From Treponema sp. (GTDB taxonomy: Bacteria; Spirochaetota; Spirochaetia; Treponematales; Treponemataceae): a DNA stretch of 8,900 bases. Made by a program: the position numbers and the translations under genes. Of the stretch, positions 1-6,831 are shown one piece after another. Numbering within the stretch: position 1 is the first letter of the stretch; each line of letters starts with the position of its first letter. The stretch lies in the NCBI GenBank assembly GCA_017617145.1, contig JAFZWX010000082.1, forward strand, positions 1 through 8,900, written 5' to 3'. A model generated the notes under the pieces. It searched no databases, had not been told where the DNA came from, and saw only the letters and a list, made by a program, of their open reading frames with translations.

Positions 1-31
1 GGAAACTGCGGACTTTGGCAAGGTGGTTTTT

Positions 32-2536
32 ATGATTACTTTGAAATTCGGTGGAACGTCCATGGCAAATGCCAGACGTATCCTTGCTTCTGCGGATATT
101 ATTATTAACCGCGCAAAAGAAGACAGGCTGGCAGTCATTGTAAGTGCAGTGGCTGGTGTTTCAAATGCGCTTCAGGCAGCAATTGATGCTTGTACAGGCG
201 GGATTTCTGGTACAAATTATGTAACCGACCTGCGCAACACTCATAATGAAATCTGTCTTGAATTGCAGTCAAAACTTCCTGGTTTTGATGCCGAAAAGAC
301 AATGGCGCGTCTTGAACCGAATTTTGAAGAACTCGAAAAACTCCTTGCCGGATGTGTTTCATTCTGCGAATGTCCCGATACTGTTCATTGCCGTATTATG
401 GGTATGGGCGAATTACTTTCAGCTCCTATTATGGAAAATGTTCTGCTTGCAAAAAAGCAGAGCATAATTTTCCTCGATTCCCGAAAATTCGTATTTACAA
501 CAGGTAACCAGAAAGAAGGCGAGGCCGATTATTCTGCCTGTAACGAAGCGTGTGCTCCTTTCCGTGATGGTGCTAGTCCAACACAAACAAGAATCCTTTT
601 ATTCCCGGGCTTTATTTGTACCTGGAGCGGTGGACACGGAACAAAGCCTGTAATGGGACTTTTAGGCCGTAACGGTTCTGACTTTTCTGCTGCAATTATT
701 GGTGCTGCTCTTCGTGTTAAACGCGTAGAATTCTGGACCGATGTTGACGGTGTTTATACTGCTGATCCTCGTGTTGTAAAAGATGCAATTCTTGTTGACG
801 ATATGTCTTACGAAGAAGCAATGGAACTTTCTTTCTTTGGTTCAAAGGTTCTTCATCCAAAAACAATTGCACCTCTGCAGGCAAAGGGCATTGAAGCCTG
901 GAGCTTGAACAGCCATAACCCAAGTGCACGCGGAACCAGAATTGGTAAAGGACCTTTTGAAAGCCGCGGTAAATCAAGTATCTGTGGTATTTCTTCTCTT
1001 AAGCATGTTTCGATGATTAGTGTAGGCGGTTCTCTTATGAGAGGACGCACTGGTATGGCAAGCAAGATTTTCTCTGCAGTATCAAGTGCCGGCTCTTCTA
1101 TTCTGCTTATTACTCAATCTTCTTCTGAATATACAATTTCTTTCTGTGTACGCGATGTAGAAGCCGATGCTGTTCGTGATGCTCTTGAAGCAAAGTTCGA
1201 GCTTGAAATCCGCGAAAAGCTTATTGATGAAATTCAAGTTCATCCAGACTGTGCAATTGTAAGTGTAGTTGGCGACGGTATGATTGCTAATCGTGGTGTT
1301 GCCGGAAAATTCCTTAATGCTCTTTCAAGCCAGGATATTAACATTCAGGCAATTGCACAAGGTTCAAGTGAACGCTGTATTTCTGCTGTAATCGAAAACG
1401 AATATGCCGACACCGCTGTAAAAGCTGTTCATCAATTCTTCTTCCATACAGCACAGACAATCGAAGTATTTGCTTTTGGTGCTGGTACAATTGGTGGAAC
1501 AATGATTGACCAGATTTACGAGCAGCGTGAAAAACTTCTTAAAGAGAATGTAGACATCAAGGTTCTTTGTATTACAACAATTGATGGTATGATTTTGAAT
1601 GAGGATGGACTTGACTTGAGCAACTGGCGTGAACAGATGAAAAAGCCTATGTTCCCGTTCAACTCAAACAAGAACGTTGATGACATTATAAAATTTGTAC
1701 GCGAAAAAAAGCCTCTTAATCCGGTTTTTGTAGACTGTACTGCAAGCTACGATTTGCCTGAGCGCTACTTAGATATTATTAATGCCGGTATGAGCATTGC
1801 AACTCCAAACAAGCGTGCAAACTCAATGGATATTAATTTCTATCATGAGCTTCGACGTACAGCAAATAAAATGCACCGCCGTTTCCTCTATGAAACAAAC
1901 GTAGGTGCAGGACTCCCGATTATTGATACTCTTCAGAACCTTTATAAATCTGGCGATAAGCTTGAAAGCTTTAACGGAATTATGTCTGGTTCTCTTTCTT
2001 ATATTTTTGGAAAGCTTGATGAAGGAGTTCCATTCAGTAAGGCTGTACTCGAAGCAAGAGATCTTAAATATACAGAACCGGATCCTCGTGATGATTTGAA
2101 TGGAATGGACGTTGCCCGCAAAGGACTTATCATTGCGCGTGAATCTGGTTATGATATTGAGCTTTCTGATATTACAATGTACAACGTATTCCCTGATGAT
2201 TTTGATTCAAGCGGAACTGTTGAAGAATTCCTTAAAAAACTTCCTCAGGTTGATGACTACTTTGCAAAGAAAATTGCTGACCTTAAAAAGCAGGGTAAAG
2301 TTTTGCGCATGGGTGCAACAATCAAAGACGGCAAGGTTAGTGTAGGCATGATGGAAGTTGGTCAGGATGATCCATTGTACAGCGTAAAGGGCGGCGAAAA
2401 TGCCTTTGTATTCTACACAGAACGCTATCAGCCGATTCCGTTGACTGTACGTGGTTACGGTGCAGGGGCTGGTGTAACAGCGGCTGGTGTATTCGGTGAT
2501 ATTCTGCGAACGGTTAGTTTTAATATGGAGCGATAA
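32..2536 (+). CDS. thrA: Bifunctional aspartokinase / homoserine dehydrogenase
   Basis: Catalyses the first and third steps from aspartate to homoserine (ATP-dependent phosphorylation of aspartate; NAD(P)H reduction of aspartate semialdehyde) in the cytoplasm. The protein is 834 residues, close to the roughly 820 of E. coli ThrA. In order: kinase start LKFGGTS (residues 4-10), WTDVDGVYTADPR (235-247) and ELSFFGSKVLHPKT (265-278); a regulatory ACT region from about 328, with VVGDGM (412-417) and AQGSSER (442-448); then the dehydrogenase, with nucleotide-binding FGAGTIGG (482-489), YTEPDPRDD (680-688), the active-site pair Asp693/Lys697 in DVARK, GENAF (788-792) and RGYGAGAGVTAAGVF from 807. 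All key residues are present, so both activities are expected. I chose ATG at 32 over the in-frame GTG at 23 because an AAGGTGG Shine-Dalgarno (20-26) sits 5 bases before it and overlaps the GTG. The frame is open to the window edge, so a longer N-terminus cannot be excluded. ACT domains imply feedback control, probably by threonine (family knowledge). Confidence 0.96.
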   Translation: MITLKFGGTSMANARRILASADIIINRAKEDRLAVIVSAVAGVSNALQAAIDACTGGISGTNYVTDLRNTHNEICLELQSKLPGFDAEKTMARLEPNFEELEKLLAGCVSFCECPDTVHCRIMGMGELLSAPIMENVLLAKKQSIIFLDSRKFVFTTGNQKEGEADYSACNEACAPFRDGASPTQTRILLFPGFICTWSGGHGTKPVMGLLGRNGSDFSAAIIGAALRVKRVEFWTDVDGVYTADPRVVKDAILVDDMSYEEAMELSFFGSKVLHPKTIAPLQAKGIEAWSLNSHNPSARGTRIGKGPFESRGKSSICGISSLKHVSMISVGGSLMRGRTGMASKIFSAVSSAGSSILLITQSSSEYTISFCVRDVEADAVRDALEAKFELEIREKLIDEIQVHPDCAIVSVVGDGMIANRGVAGKFLNALSSQDINIQAIAQGSSERCISAVIENEYADTAVKAVHQFFFHTAQTIEVFAFGAGTIGGTMIDQIYEQREKLLKENVDIKVLCITTIDGMILNEDGLDLSNWREQMKKPMFPFNSNKNVDDIIKFVREKKPLNPVFVDCTASYDLPERYLDIINAGMSIATPNKRANSMDINFYHELRRTANKMHRRFLYETNVGAGLPIIDTLQNLYKSGDKLESFNGIMSGSLSYIFGKLDEGVPFSKAVLEARDLKYTEPDPRDDLNGMDVARKGLIIARESGYDIELSDITMYNVFPDDFDSSGTVEEFLKKLPQVDDYFAKKIADLKKQGKVLRMGATIKDGKVSVGMMEVGQDDPLYSVKGGENAFVFYTERYQPIPLTVRGYGAGAGVTAAGVFGDILRTVSFNMER

Positions 2537-2537
2537 T

Positions 2538-3026
2538 ATGGATAAGTTTGTTCTTAGTGTATTGGTAGAAAATAAAGCTGGTGTTCTTAGTCGCGTTTCG
2601 GGACTCTTCAGCCGTCGTGGTTATAATATTGATTCTCTTACTGTATGTGAAACTTCTAACCCGGATCAGTCAAGAATGACTATTGTTGTAAAAGGCGATG
2701 AATATATTCTAGAACAAATTCAAAAGCAGTTGGCAAAACTTGTAGAAGTTCTTTCTATTAAAAAATGCGACAAGGGTTCTACCTGCCAGCGCGAAATGGC
2801 TTTAATAAAAGTAAAAGCCGAAGGAACAAACCGCGGTACAATTATCGAGACTTGCGATATATTCCGTGCTCATATTGTTGATGTGGGAATTGACTCTGTG
2901 GTAGTAGAAGCCACCGGAAGCGAAGATAAGATTGAAAGCCTTATCCGCCTCTTGGAGCCGTTTGGTATTCTTGAATATGTGAAGACAGGTTTAACTGCAA
3001 TGGACAGAGGTTCAGTTGTTATGTAG
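2538..3026 (+). CDS. ilvN: Acetolactate synthase small (regulatory) subunit
   Basis: Regulatory subunit of acetohydroxyacid synthase, which makes acetolactate (valine/leucine) and acetohydroxybutyrate (isoleucine). It binds the IlvB-type catalytic subunit and confers branched-chain feedback inhibition. The 162-residue length is typical. An N-terminal ACT domain (about 4-76) carries VENKAGVLSRVSGLFSRRGY, with the Asn-Lys-x-Gly-Val-Leu effector-loop signature at 12-17, followed by SRMTIVVKGDE. The C-terminal domain (about 84-160) shows REMALIKV, IVDVGIDSVVVEATG and a final TGLTAMDRG. The reading frame is open from 2487, but ATG 2538 matches the family start, and a GGAG at 2527-2530 lies 7 bases upstream inside the end of thrA. 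Only one base separates the thrA stop from this ATG, so the two are almost certainly co-transcribed and translationally coupled. No ilvB is visible next to it. The symbol ilvH would be equally fair. Confidence 0.94.
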   Translation: MDKFVLSVLVENKAGVLSRVSGLFSRRGYNIDSLTVCETSNPDQSRMTIVVKGDEYILEQIQKQLAKLVEVLSIKKCDKGSTCQREMALIKVKAEGTNRGTIIETCDIFRAHIVDVGIDSVVVEATGSEDKIESLIRLLEPFGILEYVKTGLTAMDRGSVVM

Positions 3027-3446
3027 TTTCTTCCACACAGGAGAAGCTAATTCAAAAACACCAGGCTTGGGCGAAGTGCATTCCCCAAGCCTGAATATTT
3101 TAACGGGGAGTGGGAATGTGTCTTCGTCAAAGTCGATTGCCGTGTCGCTGCTCTCGCAATGATGTATAAAATTAAATTTACTTTCTAGAATGTTTCCATC
3201 ATTCGTCCCAATTTGTACAGGACAAAAAAGGCATTCATTATTTTCATTATATTCCGGAGCCAGTACAGTAACTTTTGTAATTGCATTTTTTGCTTCTTCA
3301 ACAGTTGTAAAATCTGTAGGAATCCAAAGTGGCATTGCAGCATAGGAAATATTTTTTTTATCATAATCAAAAATCTGTTTGATTAATTTTTTTTGAGCAT
3401 TGATGAGTTTTAATTCAATATCACGATGAGGAACAATAACAATCAT
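3012..3446 (-). CDS. Hypothetical protein, 144 residues
   Basis: I do not recognise this family. The predicted product is small, soluble-looking and mixed alpha/beta in appearance, with no signal peptide or membrane segment. It opens MIVIVPHRDIELKL. It contains ECLFC in the middle, a His-His-Cys near FIHHCESSD, an acidic DFDEDTF stretch, and ends FELASPVWKKL. Residue composition is balanced and no frame interruption is seen, which supports real coding. The start at 3446 has no convincing Shine-Dalgarno (AATTAAACC precedes it), and the next internal Met would remove a quarter of the protein. Its last 15 bases overlap the end of ilvN in convergent orientation, and its 3' codons also form the ilvN terminator hairpin. 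It is divergent from the metallopeptidase gene. The isolated His and the CxxC-like pair are not enough to assign an enzyme class. Confidence 0.7.
   Translation of the reverse strand: MIVIVPHRDIELKLINAQKKLIKQIFDYDKKNISYAAMPLWIPTDFTTVEEAKNAITKVTVLAPEYNENNECLFCPVQIGTNDGNILESKFNFIHHCESSDTAIDFDEDTFPLPVKIFRLGECTSPKPGVFELASPVWKKLHNN
3062..3100 (+). terminator. Intrinsic terminator of thrA-ilvN, inside the opposing gene
   Basis: A perfect 10-bp inverted repeat, CAGGCTTGGG (3062-3071) and CCCAAGCCTG (3084-3093), is extended by GAA/TTC (3073-3075 with 3081-3083) across one bulged C, leaving a 5-base loop. It begins 35 bases after the ilvN stop and is followed on the + strand by AATATTTT. On the - strand the same stem is followed by TGTTTTTG, so it could act in both directions. 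It lies within the last codons of the convergent 3446-3012 gene. The stem is seen directly; its function as a terminator is inferred. Confidence 0.65.
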
Positions 3447-3468
3447 TGGTTTAATTGTATATTTTTTT

Positions 3469-3497
3469 TAGAAATAATGGTATAGTCTATATATAAT
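3469..3497 (+). promoter_or_regulatory. Candidate sigma-70 promoter toward the metallopeptidase gene
   Basis: A perfect TATAAT at 3492-3497 has TAGAAA (4 of 6 to TTGACA) at 3469-3474 with the ideal 17-base spacer. A second possible -35, TTGATA, lies at 3501-3506, but its downstream -10 (TAAATA) is poor. If the first is used, transcription would start near 3504 and produce a leader of about 265 bases containing the whole palindromic element. The region is very AT-rich, so chance matches are likely. Confidence 0.35.
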
Positions 3498-3517
3498 TAT
3501 TTGATACAATTTTATCT

Positions 3518-3770
3518 GGTGAATAAATATTAAAAAAATTGCGGAAGCCGGCTTGGGAATTAATTTGAAAACAAATATGCGAGAGCGTAGGGATGGCTAC
3601 AAACTACTTCGAAGCTTGCCGAGCGAAGCGAGTTAAATCTTCCCTTGCAAGTTTCGCCGTAGTTTGCAGACATACCGAAGCGGTAGCAGATTTGTTTTCT
3701 AACTGTTTGCATTCGGCTGGGAGCTATTTTTTTACAAATGAATGCTTTAGAAAATTACAGGTGAATAAAT
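3518..3770. repeat. 11-bp direct repeat bracketing the palindrome
   Basis: GGTGAATAAAT occurs at 3518-3528 and again at 3760-3770, on either side of the palindromic element. The right copy contains the Shine-Dalgarno (GGTGA) and the first two bases of the start codon of the metallopeptidase gene. The left copy starts 14 bases before the element and the right copy starts 26 bases after it, so it is not a clean target-site duplication. Chance is possible in such AT-rich sequence. Confidence 0.45.
3532..3733. repeat. 202-bp imperfect palindromic element with A7/T7 ends
   Basis: This fills most of the gene-free 3447-3768 stretch. The ends are A7-T (3532-3539) and A-T7 (3726-3733). Further in, AGCCG (3546-3550) pairs with CGGCT (3714-3718). 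The core arms 3567-3607 and 3659-3699 pair at 32 of 41 positions with no gaps, and 3610-3619 pairs with 3647-3656 (nine Watson-Crick, one G-T). GAAG (3625-3628) with CTTC (3639-3642) closes a 10-base apical loop. No open reading frame of note lies inside. It sits between two divergent genes, where an ordinary gene terminator is not needed. It could be a MITE-like or other mobile palindrome, a structured non-coding RNA, or a cis-acting leader of the downstream gene; the sequence alone does not decide. Confidence 0.8.
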
Positions 3771-5601
3771 GAAAATTAATATTTTTACAAAAAAAAATAT
3801 AACTATTACATGTATAGCCCTGGCGGTTGTTCTTGTAATTTTCACAACAATTATATGTATAAAAAATAGTCGTACTTCTTCTGTAAAATTATCTTCAACA
3901 CTTTCGAATGCACAGGAATCTTTAATTGCGAAAAATAAACTTGCACATACAGGAATTATCAAAGAAAAAGGTGAGACTCAATTTGCATTTACTGCAAGTC
4001 AAAAAAATCAATTTACCGAAGTTTATAATGAAAATCAAAGTACTGCTCTTGTTATTCGTGTAAAGTTTAATCCAACTGTATCTCAAAAAGAACTACTCAC
4101 AACCGGCACCGAGCTTCCTTTTAATTTTGGAATCCTGTATTCAGATGATTTTGACAAAAATGGAAAACTAAAAGAACCGCTTAATTCAAAAATCAGTGTG
4201 TATGCAGATCTTTCTAAAAAACTGTCTTATCAGGACAATGAACCGGTAACAATAGATTTTTCTATGGCAATTCCAAAATCTGAGCATTTTGAGAATTTTT
4301 TACCAGTGGGATTTTTTGTAAGTTCAAATGTAGCCTGTCAGATTTTAAGTGCATGCGCTGCACCTGCTTTAATTGGCTTTGACCTTACCCAAGAAATCTG
4401 CTTTTATGGTTTTTCTTCAAACGGAGGAATTGTAAATTTTTTGAATACTTCTGTAGACTTTTCGGGTGCTTCACTTGCATTCCCTGTTCAAAATACACTC
4501 AATGCAAATATGCCTCAGTATGTAATTACCTTAAATGATGCTGAAGAACTAAAAGGTAAAACTGCCAAACTGAGTATTGGCGGTGAAAAGCTTTATATTA
4601 AAAATTCAAAAAATGTTTCAAAACTTGAGTTTCCTTCGGCTTCATTAAAAAGTCCATTCAGCAATGCAGAGTTTTCGGAAAATGCAGAATGCATAAAAGC
4701 GTTGTTACTCCAAAGCATTCCATTTAAAACAGACGAACAATATCCTCAGACAGAAACTTCAGTTTATAAAGCAGTGCGCACAGACCCGGGCCTCATTCTT
4801 AATTACAATCAGAAAAACTGGCGTGTTAAGGAATATGAAGTTTTTGAGTGGGACAGATATCCGGGCATTCTTTTATTTGATATTTTAAATTACGATATTC
4901 AGAATGATTTTTTCCGCCGCCTGGCTTATTTTGTAGAAAAGCGGGGTTATAAAGGTAAGCTCTGGAGTGATGAAGTTCTTGCAGACAAGCACGGCTACAA
5001 TGCTCACGATTATTCTGCAGAATCTCTGGCAGCCTTTTTCAATAAAGCAACAGAGGAAAACTTTCCATTAAATAATGCAGAACAGACTCTTAAAAAAATC
5101 CTTATTGTAAACGGTCTTTTAATTCCGGATGGCAATATGGTAAAAGCAGGCGAGGGAGGTCTTGTTTCAATTTCACGTGAATCTGATGCAGCTCTTCGTT
5201 CTAAGCTTTTAGCACATGAAGCCTGGCACACACTGTTCTTCCGTGATGAAGAATTCCGTAATTTTGTTGCTGCAGTTTATTATACCTTTGATCCCGATTC
5301 ACGCCAGTTCCTGTTGGACTTTTTTGAATCTCAATCTGGACTTGGTTACGATATTGAAGATGAGTATTTAATGCATAATGAATTTATGGCATATATATTG
5401 CAGCAAAGTATTAAGTATGTTCCTGAATATTTTGTGGGTAGAGCAAACCTGTATTCTGTACGTGTATTTACACCAAAACTTGCACAGTATGTTCGTGAAA
5501 CTAATGCAAAAGGTTTTGAAGATGCTGCAGTAATTTTAAATGATTATATTCTTGATGTTTATGGAATAAGTGGTGGAAATGTTGCACTTATTAATCGTTA
5601 A
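3769..5601 (+). CDS. Membrane-anchored putative zinc metallopeptidase
   Basis: A 610-residue protein with an uncleaved-looking N-terminal membrane segment (about 11-31, after a lysine-containing start), which should leave the rest outside the cytoplasmic membrane. No proper lipobox precedes Cys30. Residues about 60-330 look beta-rich and match nothing I know. The C-terminal part (from about 355, EYEVFEWDRYPGIL) is mostly helical and holds AHEAWHTLFF, giving the HExxH zinc motif at 483-487. NEFMAY at 537-542 would supply a third glutamate ligand (Glu538) about 51 residues after the second histidine, as in gluzincin-like enzymes. Metallopeptidase function is inferred from these motifs; substrate and family are unknown. 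The start ATG has AGGTGA four bases upstream (3759-3764). Upstream lies the palindromic element. The 3' end overlaps the convergent MBL gene by 11 bases. Confidence 0.88.
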   Translation: MKINIFTKKNITITCIALAVVLVIFTTIICIKNSRTSSVKLSSTLSNAQESLIAKNKLAHTGIIKEKGETQFAFTASQKNQFTEVYNENQSTALVIRVKFNPTVSQKELLTTGTELPFNFGILYSDDFDKNGKLKEPLNSKISVYADLSKKLSYQDNEPVTIDFSMAIPKSEHFENFLPVGFFVSSNVACQILSACAAPALIGFDLTQEICFYGFSSNGGIVNFLNTSVDFSGASLAFPVQNTLNANMPQYVITLNDAEELKGKTAKLSIGGEKLYIKNSKNVSKLEFPSASLKSPFSNAEFSENAECIKALLLQSIPFKTDEQYPQTETSVYKAVRTDPGLILNYNQKNWRVKEYEVFEWDRYPGILLFDILNYDIQNDFFRRLAYFVEKRGYKGKLWSDEVLADKHGYNAHDYSAESLAAFFNKATEENFPLNNAEQTLKKILIVNGLLIPDGNMVKAGEGGLVSISRESDAALRSKLLAHEAWHTLFFRDEEFRNFVAAVYYTFDPDSRQFLLDFFESQSGLGYDIEDEYLMHNEFMAYILQQSIKYVPEYFVGRANLYSVRVFTPKLAQYVRETNAKGFEDAAVILNDYILDVYGISGGNVALINR

Positions 5602-6148
5602 TCAAGAACATGCGGGCTGCTTCCAAAGTTGTTGGAGGTCCATGACCAGGCATCAGAATCATTCCTTCCTGCTGAGAAAAAATATTATTTTCGATATTTG
5701 TTCTTAAAATGAATTCAGAATAGCTTGAGTTTGTACTTCCCATTGACCCTGCAAAAAGAACGTCTCCTGTAAAGAGTACATTTCCAATTCCATAAACAAC
5801 AGAATCTGCTGTATGACCAGGGATTGTCATATAACGAACATTCATTTTTGCGACACGAATTTTTCCATCACCCATAAGGACATTAGTGTCGTTTTTTGCA
5901 ACTTCCCAATCGGCTGCATATATTTTAGGATTATAAATTTTTCGCAGTGTTTTAATTCCATCTACATGACTTCCATGATTATGTGTAATAAGTACTGCAG
6001 TTAATTTAAGATTATCGTTTTCTATTTGAGAAATAATTCCTTCTGTAATTTTTCCGGGATCAATGATAATTGCTTCTTTTGCTTTTTCATTTACAACAAC
6101 ATAACAGTTTGAAAAGCCTTTGAGGTTTAAGTGAAAATAAATTTTCAT
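5591..6148 (-). CDS. Metallo-beta-lactamase-fold hydrolase with altered metal motif
   Basis: A 185-residue single-domain protein of the MBL superfamily, nearest in style to short glyoxalase-II-like hydrolases. Visible signature: IIIDPG (27-32), the metal motif THNHGSH (55-61), PGHTADSVVY with His112, LFTGDVLFAG with bridging Asp129, and PGHG with His169. The canonical HxHxDH reads HNHGSH here, so the Asp that usually binds the second metal is Ser60; Asp63 lies two residues beyond His61. All other ligands remain, so a one-metal or altered enzyme is possible. The substrate is unknown. Its ATG overlaps the stop of the upstream pentapeptide-repeat gene as ATGA, and a GGGAGGTGG Shine-Dalgarno (6151-6159) lies just before it, so the two are translationally coupled. 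The 3' end overlaps the metallopeptidase gene by 11 bases. Confidence 0.9.
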   Translation of the reverse strand: MKIYFHLNLKGFSNCYVVVNEKAKEAIIIDPGKITEGIISQIENDNLKLTAVLITHNHGSHVDGIKTLRKIYNPKIYAADWEVAKNDTNVLMGDGKIRVAKMNVRYMTIPGHTADSVVYGIGNVLFTGDVLFAGSMGSTNSSYSEFILRTNIENNIFSQQEGMILMPGHGPPTTLEAARMFLIND

Positions 6149-6822
6149 TTTCCACCTCCCTGCAAATCTTCTTGAGTATCTTTTTCTCCTTTTTGTAAAG
6201 CACTTCCTTTTTTGTCAAATAAGGCTTCGCGTGTGTTAGACATTTTAAATGAAACATTTGTTCTTTGTGAATCATAAAAGAGAGTATGTTTAAGATTACA
6301 GTTTTGCATAGATGTATCAACAAGTGAAGCTAGTATAAATCTTGAATTAAAAAGATCAGAATCATCAAAGGAAGACTGATATGCTTTAATGCCATTGAAA
6401 TTATCTTGTATCATATCGCTGGAAGTAAAAAGTGTATGAAAGAATGTGCTGCCCGAAAATGAAGTGAACATAGAGTTTGATTTAAAAAATGAACAGTCAT
6501 TAAATACTGCAAAATCAAAAATGCACATATGTGTTAAAACATTTTCTGCGTGAATATTCGTAAAGGTGCAGTGATGAAAATTGCAGCCATAGAATTCTTT
6601 ATTTGAAAAATCAATATTCTGAAATATTAAACCATTTGCACAAAGTCCAATTATTTTATTATGAGTTGAAATGTAGTTGTAGACATCCTGCTTAAGTTTT
6701 CCAGGATCTGGAATGTGGTCAAGACAATAGTTTTTTTCTTCTGTAAGATTGCCGTTTTCATCAAAGGTTGAAAGTGCATTGTTTCGGCAGTGTCTTACAA
6801 GACAAGGGTTTTCTGTAAACAT
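6145..6822 (-). CDS. Pentapeptide-repeat protein with N-terminal Cys/His cluster
   Basis: A 225-residue protein with three parts. Residues 1-40 hold Cys7, Cys12 (also His11), Cys33 and His36, which could form a small zinc site. From 67 to 202 a hydrophobic residue, mostly Phe, recurs every fifth position in unbroken phase (67, 72, 77, 82, 87, then 102, 107, 112, 122, 127, 132, 142, 152, 162, 182, 192, 202), as in FSNKEFYGCNFHHCTF. This is the pentapeptide-repeat signature and predicts a right-handed square beta-helix of about seven turns. The tail from about 204 is charged and Gly/Lys/Glu-rich, probably disordered. There is no signal peptide. The molecular role is unknown; some pentapeptide proteins mimic DNA and bind gyrase, but nothing here shows that. 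It is first in a two-gene unit with the MBL gene, overlapping by ATGA. The Shine-Dalgarno is weak (AAGAG at 6830-6826 on the - strand). Confidence 0.88.
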   Translation of the reverse strand: MFTENPCLVRHCRNNALSTFDENGNLTEEKNYCLDHIPDPGKLKQDVYNYISTHNKIIGLCANGLIFQNIDFSNKEFYGCNFHHCTFTNIHAENVLTHMCIFDFAVFNDCSFFKSNSMFTSFSGSTFFHTLFTSSDMIQDNFNGIKAYQSSFDDSDLFNSRFILASLVDTSMQNCNLKHTLFYDSQRTNVSFKMSNTREALFDKKGSALQKGEKDTQEDLQGGGK

Positions 6823-6831
6823 ATCTCTTTT

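Noticed and set aside
3..35. Possible 3' end of an upstream gene whose TGA overlaps the thrA ATG as ATGA
   Set aside because: The frame is open only for ten codons to the window edge and the thrA frame is equally open, so 33 bases cannot support a gene call.
3012..3446. 2H phosphoesterase or RNA ligase-like assignment for the hypothetical gene
   Set aside because: The paired HxT/S motifs needed for that family are absent.
3567..3699. Integron attC site, because GTTAAAT (3632-3638) fits the GTTRRRY core
   Set aside because: In attC the core boxes lie at the outer ends of the palindrome; here the match is in the apical loop and the ends carry no RYYYAAC/GTTRRRY pair. No integrase or cassette layout is seen.
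5620..5638. Hairpin CTTCCAA/TTGGAGG as a terminator for the metallopeptidase gene
   Set aside because: Short stem with one G-T pair and no T-run on either side; it lies in MBL coding sequence.
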